The notes: generated from the sequence alone by a model not told the origin. A stretch of 64,000 nucleotides of DNA from JABCPE02 sp963520375 (GCA_963520375.1 CAUQQF010000010.1:1-64000), one strand, 5' to 3'; shown: positions 32,895 to 42,311, counted from the first letter of the stretch. A program made the numbers and translations.

Positions 32895-33818
32895 CTATTT
32901 CTTTGGTAAAAATACTTCCGCAAGCATACATCTGGCACCGCCGCCGCCGTTGATTTCTATCGTCCTCAAATCAGAAGAAATGATTTGGCTGTATTTTTCT
33001 ATATTTTTTATCTGCTCCTGCGTGAGTGAGCCGTATGCTGTCTGGCTCATTATCAGGAACTTATCTCCTTTGTCGTTATGCAGCTGAAGCATATTTCCCG
33101 CAAAATTATGCATCTGTTCTTCGCTGATGGCTATGATTTCTTTTCCTGATTTTTCTATGGTTTCTACCACCTGTTTTCGCTCCGTTTCATCATCTATACA
33201 GTCGAGACAAATCACCGCAAACTGGTCTGCCAGACACATCATCACATTAGTATGATAGATAGGCATACGCTGGTGGTCTATGGTCTGATACGAATGAAAA
33301 ACAATAGGTTTAAAGCCTGTTTTCGCACAGAATTCACGGAACAAATCCTCATCCAGACGGACAGAAACCGAGCCGTATGCTATCTTATTATCTTGGTCAA
33401 AGATGATGCTTCCCGTTCCCTCCAAAAATCTGTTTTCCTTTTCAGATTGAGTAAAATCTATGATTTCTTTCACCTCAAAACCTTCATTTTTCATCTTTTC
33501 TATGATGTCCATTCGGCGTTCGTCTCTTCGGTTTGGTGCGAACATCGGATAGAGGACTACCTTTCCCTCTGGACTGAAACTCACCCAGTTGTTCGGGAAA
33601 ATAGAATCTGGCGTATGTGGCTCCAGAGTGTCTTTAACCACGAGAACATTGATTCCATGCGAACGAAGTTTTTCCACAAAAGCATTAAACTCAGCCAAGG
33701 CTTTCAGCTGAGTATTTTCGTTCTCGGAATTTATTTGAAAATAGTTGTTCTCGGCAGTCTGCGCATTATAGCCAAACGCCACAGGTTCTATCATGAGAAC
33801 AGTGTTGGTTGTCTGCAT
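32895..33818 (-). CDS. CtlX-type citrulline/arginine hydrolase (pentein fold)
   Basis: A 307-residue member of the amidinotransferase/arginine-deiminase superfamily, closest by eye to the citrulline-utilisation hydrolase CtlX. Features are the FPNNWVSF block, the LEGTGSIIFD segment with the Glu/Asp substrate pair, YHTNVMMCL with the catalytic His, and the nucleophile Cys297 in GGGGARCMLAE. It should act on the guanidino or ureido group of arginine derivatives. It lies 12 bp after a second pentein enzyme, implying a shared pathway. The substrate remains unproven. Confidence 0.87.
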   Translation of the reverse strand: MQTTNTVLMIEPVAFGYNAQTAENNYFQINSENENTQLKALAEFNAFVEKLRSHGINVLVVKDTLEPHTPDSIFPNNWVSFSPEGKVVLYPMFAPNRRDERRMDIIEKMKNEGFEVKEIIDFTQSEKENRFLEGTGSIIFDQDNKIAYGSVSVRLDEDLFREFCAKTGFKPIVFHSYQTIDHQRMPIYHTNVMMCLADQFAVICLDCIDDETERKQVVETIEKSGKEIIAISEEQMHNFAGNMLQLHNDKGDKFLIMSQTAYGSLTQEQIKNIEKYSQIISSDLRTIEINGGGGARCMLAEVFLPKK

Positions 33819-33830
33819 TTTTTCTATTTT

Positions 33831-34745
33831 TTATTCCCTTACCAGCGGCATAGTAGAGCATCTTAAAAGCCCTCCCATTTTGGATATCTCGCGATAAGGA
33901 ATTTCTTCTACTTTAATATTCCAAACATCTTGTAAATGTCTGTTCATCCTTGTGAAAGCGGCATCCGAAACGACTACTTCTGGCGAAATCGAAAAAATAT
34001 TTGGATTCATTTCAAACATTTCTTCTTTGGTAACATGAAAACAATTTTCTTCCCCAAAAATATCCAAAATCAGCCTATAATCGCTCTCATCCACAAAACC
34101 ATCTTTGTAGATGATACATTTGTCTTTCCCTACGGGATTAAATGTACAATCCAGATGCAAAATACCTTCATACGGAACAGTGTCATTCTTTTTTAGTTCT
34201 AGGTCTATTATCCTTTTTTTAGGGAAATATTCTTTAAGAATTTCTATGGCATATTCGTTAGTTCTCGCCGTTTTGAAATTTCTATAATCTTCACTAAAAC
34301 AAGTTCCTATGAACAAGAAATCATTCCATACTATCACATCACCCCCTTCTATGTGGGCTGTGTCAGGCAGGTTGATGATTTTACGCCACTCCACCTGTTC
34401 GAATATTTTGGAATAAGCCTCCTGTTCATCAGCTCTGTCTGGAATAAGGTTGGACAATATCATCTTATCTTCTATGACAAACGCCACATCTCGTGCGAAG
34501 ACCTGATTGTAATCTTTGATAATATCTGGACGAATGACCTCCACATGATATTTTCTGAGAACTTTTTCAAACTCAGTCATTTCATGGATGATATCTTCTT
34601 CCTTTGGGTAAACACCCTGTTGGATGGTGTGGTATGATTTCGCATCATAGCTCTCCTCCAGAGTAGGGTCTGATCCCATAGATACTGGCTGACCAAGAAC
34701 TACAGATTTTAATCTTCCTGTTTCGTTATTAATATTTAATTTCAT
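33831..34745 (-). CDS. Amidinotransferase/DDAH-like pentein enzyme
   Basis: A 304-residue guanidino-group-modifying protein. The catalytic set of the superfamily is visible: VFARDVAFVI (near 82-91), HIEGGD (131-136), the catalytic His197 in GILHLDCTF, and Cys296 in LLRCSTMPLVR. This combination occurs in dimethylarginine dimethylaminohydrolases, amidinotransferases and related hydrolases; the substrate is undecided. It is paired with the CtlX-like gene, and the two probably process one compound consecutively or related ones. Confidence 0.85.
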   Translation of the reverse strand: MKLNINNETGRLKSVVLGQPVSMGSDPTLEESYDAKSYHTIQQGVYPKEEDIIHEMTEFEKVLRKYHVEVIRPDIIKDYNQVFARDVAFVIEDKMILSNLIPDRADEQEAYSKIFEQVEWRKIINLPDTAHIEGGDVIVWNDFLFIGTCFSEDYRNFKTARTNEYAIEILKEYFPKKRIIDLELKKNDTVPYEGILHLDCTFNPVGKDKCIIYKDGFVDESDYRLILDIFGEENCFHVTKEEMFEMNPNIFSISPEVVVSDAAFTRMNRHLQDVWNIKVEEIPYREISKMGGLLRCSTMPLVRE

Positions 34746-34796
34746 AATTTTTTGCTGTAATGTAAGAAAGGACTTGTTATTTTCCTTCCTTAAAAA

Positions 34797-35375
34797 TTAT
34801 TTTATTTTAGGAACTTCTATTTGGATTACTTTATTTACTAAATCAAGTTTTTTATTTTTCAAGACAGAAAACATATTGTCCATCTCTTTTTTAGTGTATG
34901 CTCTATCACTAACACCGAAAAGCAGAACCCCCTTTCTCTTCGGTGTATTTATTCTAAAATATCGATAAACATTTCTTTCTAAAATAAGAACTTCCTTTCC
35001 ATCCTGAGAGTTTTTACTTATTATAAAATCAAGCATATACTCATCCTCCCTTTCATACATTTGATAATTTATGATAGGATTTTGCTTTTTGCTATTCTCC
35101 AAATTATTGACAAAATTACTTATCGCGTCCTTTGGAGTCAAATCCCCTTCCAAGAAATCAATCATAATCATCCTCGTGTATTTTTCTACATTTTCATTTG
35201 ACAAAATATACTCTTGCTTGTAGAAATTATCCATTGGATGAGAACTCCATACTAATTTATAATCCTTATTATCAAATCTATATTTATCTCCTAAATGAAG
35301 ATAATCCTCCACTTTGTTCTGCGCCATGAAAAACTGAACCATGAGCATCAGAAATAATATTAATCTTCTTTTCAT
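34797..35375 (-). CDS. Secreted hypothetical protein
   Basis: A 192-residue protein with a clear signal peptide (about 1-18, cleavage after FFMAQ) and no lipobox. The mature part is charged, with alternating strands and helices, and has no recognisable domain. It sits between the TM2 gene and the pentein pair, same strand, 51 bp before the latter. Function unknown. Confidence 0.7.
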   Translation of the reverse strand: MKRRLILFLMLMVQFFMAQNKVEDYLHLGDKYRFDNKDYKLVWSSHPMDNFYKQEYILSNENVEKYTRMIMIDFLEGDLTPKDAISNFVNNLENSKKQNPIINYQMYEREDEYMLDFIISKNSQDGKEVLILERNVYRYFRINTPKRKGVLLFGVSDRAYTKKEMDNMFSVLKNKKLDLVNKVIQIEVPKIK

Positions 35376-35440
35376 TATCTCTTATTTTTTTAAATGTATC
35401 TAATCCACAAACAAATCTTTTATATATTTTGGATATCATC

Positions 35441-35719
35441 TTAAAACCAAGGTCTTCTCCCTACTTGATAAATTTGGTAAAATTCTTCATCAGATTTTGT
35501 CAGATAGATTATCCCTTCTACAAAAGGAATAACACTTGCTAATCCACATGAGAAAAAACTCATTAATATTTGAAGAACTCCCTCTTTGGTGTATCCTAAA
35601 ATAAATTTATGAATACCAAAACTTCCTAACATGATAGCTAAAACTCCTGCTAAGACTTTTTTATTATCTCGATAAATAGGCGAAGGATTTTGAAAATTCT
35701 GGTTTCCCATTTTATTCAT
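35441..35719 (-). CDS. TM2 domain membrane protein
   Basis: A 92-residue protein with the TM2 pattern: DNKKVLAGVLAIMLGSFGIHKFILGYTKEGVLQILM, the first helix and conserved G-x-x-G-x-H-x-F-x-L-G-x-T/Y motif, then a second helix ending in PFVEGIIYL and an acidic SDEEFY-x-x-Y tail. These small proteins sit in the membrane; function is unknown. It follows eno by 12 bp and is probably co-transcribed. Confidence 0.85.
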   Translation of the reverse strand: MNKMGNQNFQNPSPIYRDNKKVLAGVLAIMLGSFGIHKFILGYTKEGVLQILMSFFSCGLASVIPFVEGIIYLTKSDEEFYQIYQVGRRPWF

Positions 35720-35731
35720 TAAATTTATTTA

Positions 35732-37024
35732 TTATCTCTTGATTTTAAATGCATCCAACCCTGGGAAAATAGCCGTTTCACCAAGAGCTTCTTCTATTCT
35801 TAGTAGTTGGTTGTATTTCGCCATTCTGTCTGAACGGGAAGCCGAACCTGTTTTTATCTGTCCGCAGTTCATCGCTACAGCAAGGTCTGCTATGGTAGGG
35901 TCTTCCGTTTCTCCTGAGCGGTGGGACATTACCGAAGTATATTTGTTATGCTGAGCCATCTGCACGGCAGCCATCGTTTCAGAAAGAGAACCGATTTGGT
36001 TTACTTTCACCAAAATAGAGTTGGCTACACCTTGTTTTATCCCTTGTGAAAGTCGCTCTACATTCGTCACGAAAAGGTCATCTCCTACCAGCTGCACTCT
36101 GTCGCCTATCTTGTCTGTCAAGAGTTTCCAGCCTTCCCAGTCATCTTCCTGCATTCCGTCTTCGATAGAAATAATCGGGTATTTCTGTGTCAGTTCAGCC
36201 AAGTAAGAAACCTGCTCTTCTCTCGTGCGGTAAGCTCCACCTTCTCCCTCGAATTTTCTATAATCATACACTCCATCTTTATAAAACTCCGAAGAAGCAC
36301 AGTCCAATGCCAACATAATATCATCCCCAGGTCTGTATCCTGCTTTTTCTATCGCTTGGAGCAAAGTATCCAGAGCATCTTCTGTCCCATTGAAAGTTGG
36401 CGCAAAACCTCCCTCATCTCCCACTGCTGTGGATAGTCCGCGAGATTTTAGAATAGATTTCAAATGATGGAAAATTTCTGTTCCTTTTCTAAGAGCATGA
36501 GAGAAAGAATCTGCTTTCACTGGCATAATCATAAACTCTTGGAACGCGATAGGAGCATCCGAGTGAGAACCTCCATTGATGACATTCATCATCGGAACAG
36601 GCAGAGTATTGGCATTTACACCGCCCACATATTTATAAAGAGGCATTCTAAGGTGCGCCGCTGCGGCTCTTGCCACTGCCAGAGAAACCCCAAGAATAGC
36701 ATTCGCCCCGAGTTTTCCTTTATTTTTAGTTCCATCAGCCTCTATCATGATTTGGTCGATGAGGTTCTGCTGAGTGACAGGAAGCCCGATGATTTCAGGA
36801 GCGATGATTTCCCTTACATTTTCTACAGCTTTTTCCACGCCTTTTCCTAAAAACTCTGCGCCGCCGTCACGAAGCTCTACCGCCTCATGTTCCCCTGTGG
36901 ATGCCCCAGAAGGCACTGCCGCGCGCCCCATGGCACCGCTGTCTGTAAATACATCTACCTCCACAGTAGGATTACCGCGAGAGTCTAAAATCTGTCTTGC
37001 TTCGATGAATGAAATAAATCCCAT
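35732..37024 (-). CDS. eno: Enolase
   Basis: Converts 2-phosphoglycerate to phosphoenolpyruvate in glycolysis. The 430-residue protein has the complete family layout: ILDSRGNPTVEVDV near the N-terminus, VPSGASTGEHEAVELRDG, the metal-binding Asp/Glu residues including the one in SIEDGM, and the signature ILVKVNQIGSLSET with the catalytic Lys near the end of the barrel. It has its own promoter box at 37068 and heads the minus-strand group running toward the accessory patch. Confidence 0.97.
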   Translation of the reverse strand: MGFISFIEARQILDSRGNPTVEVDVFTDSGAMGRAAVPSGASTGEHEAVELRDGGAEFLGKGVEKAVENVREIIAPEIIGLPVTQQNLIDQIMIEADGTKNKGKLGANAILGVSLAVARAAAAHLRMPLYKYVGGVNANTLPVPMMNVINGGSHSDAPIAFQEFMIMPVKADSFSHALRKGTEIFHHLKSILKSRGLSTAVGDEGGFAPTFNGTEDALDTLLQAIEKAGYRPGDDIMLALDCASSEFYKDGVYDYRKFEGEGGAYRTREEQVSYLAELTQKYPIISIEDGMQEDDWEGWKLLTDKIGDRVQLVGDDLFVTNVERLSQGIKQGVANSILVKVNQIGSLSETMAAVQMAQHNKYTSVMSHRSGETEDPTIADLAVAMNCGQIKTGSASRSDRMAKYNQLLRIEEALGETAIFPGLDAFKIKR

Positions 37025-37067
37025 TTTAGTATTTTTTTAATGTTATAATTAATTTTTATTCGTTTCA

Positions 37068-37075
37068 CAAATCTA
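37068..37075 (-). promoter_or_regulatory. -7 box for eno
   Basis: TAGATTTG on the minus strand, an exact TAnnTTTG match, 43 bases before the eno ATG. Confidence 0.5.
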
Positions 37076-37110
37076 ACGAAAACCTATGAATTCTAAAAAT
37101 TATTTTCTAT

Positions 37111-37140
37111 TTGAAGGGATTTTTTTTTTACTTACTTTTG
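37111..37140 (+). promoter_or_regulatory. Promoter of the AddA-like gene
   Basis: TTG at 37111, 19 bases, then TACTTTTG at 37133-37140. Both elements fit the Bacteroidota consensus; the leader would be about 12 bases to the ATG at 37159. Confidence 0.65.
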
Positions 37141-37158
37141 AGAAAATTTTTCCTAAAA

Positions 37159-40100
37159 ATGAAATCCACTTATACTGTCATCAATGCCTCGGCTGGATCG
37201 GGCAAAACTTATACCCTCGTACAGAGACTTCTAATGCTTTGTCTGGAAAATCCCAGCGAGCCAGATGCTGTTCGGCATATCATTGCCCTTACCTTTACCA
37301 ACAAGGCTGCCAATGAAATGAAAGAGCGAATACTCCAGTGGCTGGGAAAATTCACGGCTGAAAACTATGCCCAATGCCAGGAACTACTGGATATACAGGA
37401 AAAATTCCGCCAACAGGGCAAAAATATTCCTATCGATGAGCTGCATCGCCGTTCCCAATGGGTTTTGGACTATATTCTGCACCACTACTCCATGCTGAAC
37501 ATCGGCACGATAGATAAATTTAATTCTAAATTGGTGCGTTCTTTTTCCTACGAGCTGGGACTGGCGCAGAATTTTAATTTAGAAATTCAGCCCGAACCAT
37601 ACCTGATAGAAGCCGTAGACCAGATGCTGGACAAGATAGGTGGAGACAAAAAGGTATCGGAGACTTTCATAGATTTTGTAAATTATAGTCTGGATAATAA
37701 CGAGCGGGTAAATCTGAGCCAAACGCTTTACCAATCGGCAAAGGAATTTGTGAAAGATATCCACTACAAAAGGCTTTTGGAGAATAAAGATTTTAACTGG
37801 GAAGCCTACGAAAACGCCAAAAACAACATCAGAAAAAACCTTACCGAAATCAAGAAAGATTCTGTGAAAATAGCACAGGATACGATATCCCTCATCAAAG
37901 AAAGAGGGCTGGAAATAGAGGATTTCTCAGGTGGAGGGAGAAACAGCATTGCCAAGTTTTTCCATGAAGTCGCTAAGTTCTACAACAAGGAGCGAAAAGA
38001 TTTTCCTTTCCCATCTAGCGAAGAGTCCGCACTGGCAGTTTTTGAAAAAGGTGCTTCATCTAAGTCAAAACACAAGGAGCAGGATATTTTTGATATTCTC
38101 GGCTATTTGATGGAAAGCAGGAGAAAGCTCATCAGCAATTATATCCTGACACAGAAAAAAGAAAAAATACTTCACGCCCTGCTTCCGCTTCGGGTAAATA
38201 AGGAAATCCAAGATGAACTTGCGAAAATAGAGGAAGAAAACGATTTGGTTCTGCTTTCTAAATTTAATATTATCATCAATGAAAACCTGAAAAATGAGCC
38301 TTCGGCTTTCATTTACGAAAAAGTGGGAACTCGGTATCTGCATTATTTCTTTGATGAGTTTCAGGATACTTCAGCGCTGCAATGGCAGAATTTCCTGCCG
38401 CTGCGAGACCACACGATTTCTTCGGACAATACGAGCTTTACCCTCGTGGGAGACCCTAAACAGAGCATTTACCGCTTCCGAGGTGGAGAGAGCCAGCTGA
38501 TGCTGAACATCATTAATCATAAAGAAAATGCGCCTGTCCCTGCCAATGTCATTTCACTAAAAGAAAACTACCGAAGTGCGAGGAACATCGTAAGGTTTAA
38601 TAATGAACTTTACCAATACATATCCGAGCTGGGAGATTTTGAACATAAAGAAATTTTCGGCGAAAAAGCCCAGCAGGAAGCCAAAACAGGCATCGACGGC
38701 AGAGTAAGAGTAAATCTGATAGAAAACGCCAAAAAAGAGGATTTCTACCAAGATACCGCAGACCAGATGCAGCAGGACATCCAGCAGTGTCTGGATAATG
38801 GTTTTAGATTCTCGGATATTACCATCTTGTGTAGAGGAAATAATGATATATTCAACTATTCTCAGCTCTTGGGAAGCAGAGAAGTGCTGTACAATGGAGA
38901 AAAAACCTTTATAAAAACCATCTCCGAAAGAGGACTCACCCTCAATCTCTCTAAAACCCTGAATGCTCTGATAGAATTTCTAAACTGGACAGCCACTCCG
39001 AAAAGCAAAAAATTTCTGGTGATGCTGTTCTATTATCTCAATGATTTAGGGCGAATTAAAATCAATGATTTTTCGGTAGAGATGCTGGAGATTTTGGCTA
39101 TTGAAGAACAGAAGGAATTATTTGACTTTATCAAAAAAAAATACGGGCTGGATTTAGCCCTTTCCCATATTCCAAGCCTCAATCTTTATAACTTCATAGA
39201 ACACTTCGTTTATGAATTTTCTGCCGACGACAAGGAAATGGATTTCATTCTCAATTTCTTAGAGATGCTCTATGACTTCTCCCAAAACACAGGAATGACC
39301 CTGAAAGATTTCCTAAAATTCTGGGAGGAAGAAGGTCAAAACATCTCCATCCAAGCCTCCGAAAATATCGATGCCGTGCAGATAATGACCATCCACAAAG
39401 CCAAAGGACTGGAGTTTCCTGTGGTCTTCCTGCCGATGGAAAACAAAAGCCAAGATTCCAAATTCACGGAATGGTATGATTTGGAAGGAGAAAACGCTCT
39501 CAGTGCAGTGAATATTTCGGGCTTTGATAAAGGTTTAGAAACCTATGATGAGGATATCCAAATATTCAATAGTGAGAATGTCTATAAAAACTTCATCGAC
39601 CGCCTCTGCGTGCAGTATGTAGCCACCACACGCCCTGTGGAACAGCTTTTCCTTTATCTACAAAAGCCAAGCAACTCGGCTAATCATTTGGAAATATTTG
39701 ATTTTGTAAATCAATACAATACGGAAAATGTGGACAACTTTGATTTATTTGAAACAAATGAGGATCTGCTCAGAAAAAAAACCAAACAAAAGAAAAAAGA
39801 ATGGGCTACGATGAGCATCTCATCTATCCACAAACAAGGAGAATCACTGGCTAATATCCAAATCGCCACGCCATCCAAAAGTTATCAAAAACGAAAAGAG
39901 AAAACGAGAATGGGGCTTCTCATTCACGATATTTTAGCGAAAATAAACCACAAGGATGATATGGAAAAAGTATTGGATAGTTTCTTCCGTTTAGGAACAA
40001 TCACCGAGAAAGAAAAAGAAATCATCACAAAGAGAATTTCACCAGTTCTAAATGATGAAAAATACGCTCCGTATTTCAGTGGAAATGAGAAAGAAATCAT

Positions 40101-40320
40101 CAATGAAAGAGAAATACTCATCACTTTGGAGGATGGAGAGCAAAAATTCTACCGACCAGACCGTGTCATAAAAACGGAGGAAGGCTACATTATCGTTGAT
40201 TTCAAGACAGGTGAAGAAGAAAGAGAAGAACACCAAAAACAAGTGTCAGATTACCAAAACGCCTTAGAAAAAACAGGCAGAAAGGTGATCGAGACAAAGC
40301 TTATTTATTTTGATAAATAA
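37159..40320 (+). CDS. AddA-like UvrD-family helicase with RecB-type nuclease domain
   Basis: A double-strand-break end-processing enzyme, 1053 residues. Helicase motifs of superfamily 1A are visible: Walker A in NASAGSGKT (9-17), FTNKAANEMK, Walker B FFDEFQDTS, GDPKQSIYRFRGG and the motif V-like TIHKAKGLEFPVV. The C-terminal RecB-family nuclease has the PD-(D/E)XK set: the His in GLLIHDIL, the Asp in YRPDRVI, DFKTG, and Q-x3-Y in KQVSDYQ. I start at 37159; the ATG at 37111 adds a non-conserved Phe-rich tail and lies at the promoter. No AddB-like partner gene is adjacent, although AddA enzymes usually act with one. Confidence 0.9.
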   Translation: MKSTYTVINASAGSGKTYTLVQRLLMLCLENPSEPDAVRHIIALTFTNKAANEMKERILQWLGKFTAENYAQCQELLDIQEKFRQQGKNIPIDELHRRSQWVLDYILHHYSMLNIGTIDKFNSKLVRSFSYELGLAQNFNLEIQPEPYLIEAVDQMLDKIGGDKKVSETFIDFVNYSLDNNERVNLSQTLYQSAKEFVKDIHYKRLLENKDFNWEAYENAKNNIRKNLTEIKKDSVKIAQDTISLIKERGLEIEDFSGGGRNSIAKFFHEVAKFYNKERKDFPFPSSEESALAVFEKGASSKSKHKEQDIFDILGYLMESRRKLISNYILTQKKEKILHALLPLRVNKEIQDELAKIEEENDLVLLSKFNIIINENLKNEPSAFIYEKVGTRYLHYFFDEFQDTSALQWQNFLPLRDHTISSDNTSFTLVGDPKQSIYRFRGGESQLMLNIINHKENAPVPANVISLKENYRSARNIVRFNNELYQYISELGDFEHKEIFGEKAQQEAKTGIDGRVRVNLIENAKKEDFYQDTADQMQQDIQQCLDNGFRFSDITILCRGNNDIFNYSQLLGSREVLYNGEKTFIKTISERGLTLNLSKTLNALIEFLNWTATPKSKKFLVMLFYYLNDLGRIKINDFSVEMLEILAIEEQKELFDFIKKKYGLDLALSHIPSLNLYNFIEHFVYEFSADDKEMDFILNFLEMLYDFSQNTGMTLKDFLKFWEEEGQNISIQASENIDAVQIMTIHKAKGLEFPVVFLPMENKSQDSKFTEWYDLEGENALSAVNISGFDKGLETYDEDIQIFNSENVYKNFIDRLCVQYVATTRPVEQLFLYLQKPSNSANHLEIFDFVNQYNTENVDNFDLFETNEDLLRKKTKQKKKEWATMSISSIHKQGESLANIQIATPSKSYQKRKEKTRMGLLIHDILAKINHKDDMEKVLDSFFRLGTITEKEKEIITKRISPVLNDEKYAPYFSGNEKEIINEREILITLEDGEQKFYRPDRVIKTEEGYIIVDFKTGEEEREEHQKQVSDYQNALEKTGRKVIETKLIYFDK

Positions 40321-40344
40321 TTTTAACCAAAAAAAAGTAACATT

Positions 40345-41229
40345 ATGAAAGATTCTCTAATGGGCATAGAAATAGAAAAAGTATTAGAAAACTGGGAAGT
40401 ATCCATCGTGCATTTCCTGCCAAAAATAGTGGAGGCGGTCATCGTGCTTATTTTGTTTATCTTTTTAGCCAGAATAGCCAAAAGAATCAGCCGCCGTGCT
40501 TTTAAGGTTCATCTGAACATTTCTCATATCATCGCTTCTACGGTTTATTGTTTCTTCCTATTTTCAGGAGTTTATCTCGCTTTGGAGCTTTTGGGACTAG
40601 ACAAAGTTTTCTCGCATCTGCTTGCAGGAGCTGGAATTGTGGGAATTATCGCTGGTTTCGCTTTCAAAGATGTAGCGTCTAATATCTTTGCAGGACTGCT
40701 TCTGAAAACCCACAGCCCATACAAGGAGGGCGACTGGGTGGAGATAGATGATAAATACGGCATTGTCACGCAGGTAAGTCTGATCACTACGACCATAAGA
40801 ACCATTCCTGGGCAGGATGTTTTTATCCCAAATCAAATTATTTACAGCGGAACATTTACCAATTATTCCACTTTGGGAAAGAGGAGAATTATCCTAAAAA
40901 CAGGCGTTTCTTTTGGAGATGATTTAGAGTTTGTGCAGGCTACCGCTCTTGATGAAATTAAGAAAATAGAAACTCTGCTTCCTGATGAAAAAGTGGATTT
41001 GTATTTCACAAATATCGGAAATTCTACACTTGATTTTGTACTTCGGTTTTGGATAAAATTTGAAACCAATGATGATTTCTACGAAGCTATGAACGAGGCC
41101 ATCATACGGATAAAAAAACGATTCGACAAGGAAAACATCTGTCTGGCCTACCCCGTGACTACGCTGGATTTTGGTGTGAAAGGCGGCGTGAATATCTTTG
41201 ACAAAGAAATAAAAATCAATAAAAACTAA
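40345..41229 (+). CDS. MscS-type mechanosensitive channel
   Basis: A 294-residue small-conductance channel that opens under membrane tension to release solutes. It has three transmembrane helices (about 20-45, 62-84, 88-112), the last being Gly/Ala-rich pore-lining sequence (AGAGIVGIIAGFAFKDVASN), followed by the beta domain (GIVTQVSLITTTIRTIPGQDVFIPN) and an alpha-beta C-terminus. Architecture is typical of short MscS proteins. It lies 24 bp after the helicase gene. Confidence 0.93.
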   Translation: MKDSLMGIEIEKVLENWEVSIVHFLPKIVEAVIVLILFIFLARIAKRISRRAFKVHLNISHIIASTVYCFFLFSGVYLALELLGLDKVFSHLLAGAGIVGIIAGFAFKDVASNIFAGLLLKTHSPYKEGDWVEIDDKYGIVTQVSLITTTIRTIPGQDVFIPNQIIYSGTFTNYSTLGKRRIILKTGVSFGDDLEFVQATALDEIKKIETLLPDEKVDLYFTNIGNSTLDFVLRFWIKFETNDDFYEAMNEAIIRIKKRFDKENICLAYPVTTLDFGVKGGVNIFDKEIKINKN

Positions 41230-41230
41230 A

Positions 41231-41268
41231 CTTTTCCTTTAATAAAAATGTGTAGGAAAGGCCTTTTT
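41231..41268 (+). terminator. Weak hairpin after the MscS gene
   Basis: An 8-bp stem (41231-41238 with 41254-41261, one G-T pair) followed by CCTTTTT. It overlaps the end of the convergent glycosyltransferase gene. Confidence 0.35.
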
Positions 41269-42231
41269 AGGCGTTTGGTTTAGGATATTCAGTTTTATCC
41301 AAGAATTCAGAAATCCCCAGCCGTAAGAAAACATCTGGACATAAGTGGTGACAATGGTCAGCACCGAAATCGGCAGGCTTTTCATCTTAAATAAAGAATG
41401 TACGAATATCAACAAAGTATAAAAAGCGTACAGCAGAAGCGGTATTTTTGTCCAAAAACCAAGCAATAGGCTTCCTAAAAACCCTAACAAAAACAAGGAT
41501 GGAAACCAAAAAGTAGGCTTCGTATATTGAGGGTGCCGCTGATTGAGAATAGGTCTGGCAACACCAAACTGATAGACCTGTTTTGAGAATTTTTTCAGGC
41601 TCGTTCGCCGTTTGTGATAGACGGCGATATTTTCATAAAAACAAGTGCTGTAGCCATTTTCCCAAAGCCTCATAGAAAGGTCTGGGTCTTCGCCGATTCT
41701 CATATCCGAGAAACCTCCCACCGCTGAAAACACCGCCTTATTCACTCCCATGTTAAAACTTCTGGGCTGAAATTTACTGACCGATTTCTTGCTTCCACGA
41801 ATTCCGCCCGTTGTAAAAACCGAAGTCATGGAATAGGAAATTGCCTTTTGTAGATTGGAGAAGTTTTCATCAGCTTTATCCGCTCCACCAAAAGCGTCAG
41901 TCGGTTCGGTTTGGAGATTATTTTTAATGTTTTTAATGTAATCTTTTGGGACAACTACATCGCTATCCAAGAAAACCAGCCAGCTGTTTTTAGCTCGTTC
42001 CGCCCCGAAATTTCGGCTGAGTCCTGGCCCTGAATTTTGTTTTTTGAAATACTGAATGTTTAGTTTCCCCTGATACAAATCCACCACAGGAAGCAGCTCC
42101 ACAGAAGAGCCGTCATCTACTATGACTATTTCAAAATCCTTATTCTCTTGGACAAGAAGCGAGTCCAGCAGTTCTGTAAGTTCGTCCCTGCGGTTATAGA
42201 TAGCAACAATAATGGAAATAGAAACATCCAC
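41239..42231 (-). CDS. Family 2 glycosyltransferase with membrane-anchor C-terminus
   Basis: A GT-A fold glycosyltransferase of about 330 residues: SIIVAIYNRRDEL start, VDDGSS, and the metal-binding FLDSDVVVP (DXD-like). Later come GEDPDLSMRLWENGY and two or three hydrophobic helices near the C-terminus (about 245-320) that would anchor it. The longest frame begins at a TTG at 42249, but that codon overlaps a consensus -7 box (42247-42254), so I prefer the GTG at 42231. Acceptor and donor are unknown. It stands apart from the main polysaccharide cluster. Confidence 0.87.
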   Translation of the reverse strand: MDVSISIIVAIYNRRDELTELLDSLLVQENKDFEIVIVDDGSSVELLPVVDLYQGKLNIQYFKKQNSGPGLSRNFGAERAKNSWLVFLDSDVVVPKDYIKNIKNNLQTEPTDAFGGADKADENFSNLQKAISYSMTSVFTTGGIRGSKKSVSKFQPRSFNMGVNKAVFSAVGGFSDMRIGEDPDLSMRLWENGYSTCFYENIAVYHKRRTSLKKFSKQVYQFGVARPILNQRHPQYTKPTFWFPSLFLLGFLGSLLLGFWTKIPLLLYAFYTLLIFVHSLFKMKSLPISVLTIVTTYVQMFSYGWGFLNSWIKLNILNQTPKKAFPTHFY

Positions 42232-42246
42232 GATTTTATTTTTTAG

Positions 42247-42254
42247 CAAAAATA
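42247..42254 (-). promoter_or_regulatory. -7 box for the GT2 gene
   Basis: TATTTTTG on the minus strand, an exact TAnnTTTG match, 15 bases before the GTG at 42231. It follows the infB terminator directly. Confidence 0.5.
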
Positions 42255-42274
42255 ACTAAATCCATCCATAAATG

Positions 42275-42311
42275 AAAAAACTTTGACAAAAGAGTCTTGC
42301 CAAAGTTTTTT
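42275..42311 (-). terminator. Terminator after infB
   Basis: An 11-bp perfect outer stem (42275-42285 with 42301-42311) ending in a six-T run on the minus strand, 19 bases past the infB stop. Confidence 0.85.

Noticed and set aside
34750..34790. Hairpin upstream of the DDAH-like gene as a terminator
   Set aside because: A 9-bp stem with one wobble can form, but no T run follows on the relevant strand.
37111..37158. Upstream ATG of the AddA-like gene
   Set aside because: It lies within the promoter and adds a Phe-rich non-conserved tail before the conserved start.
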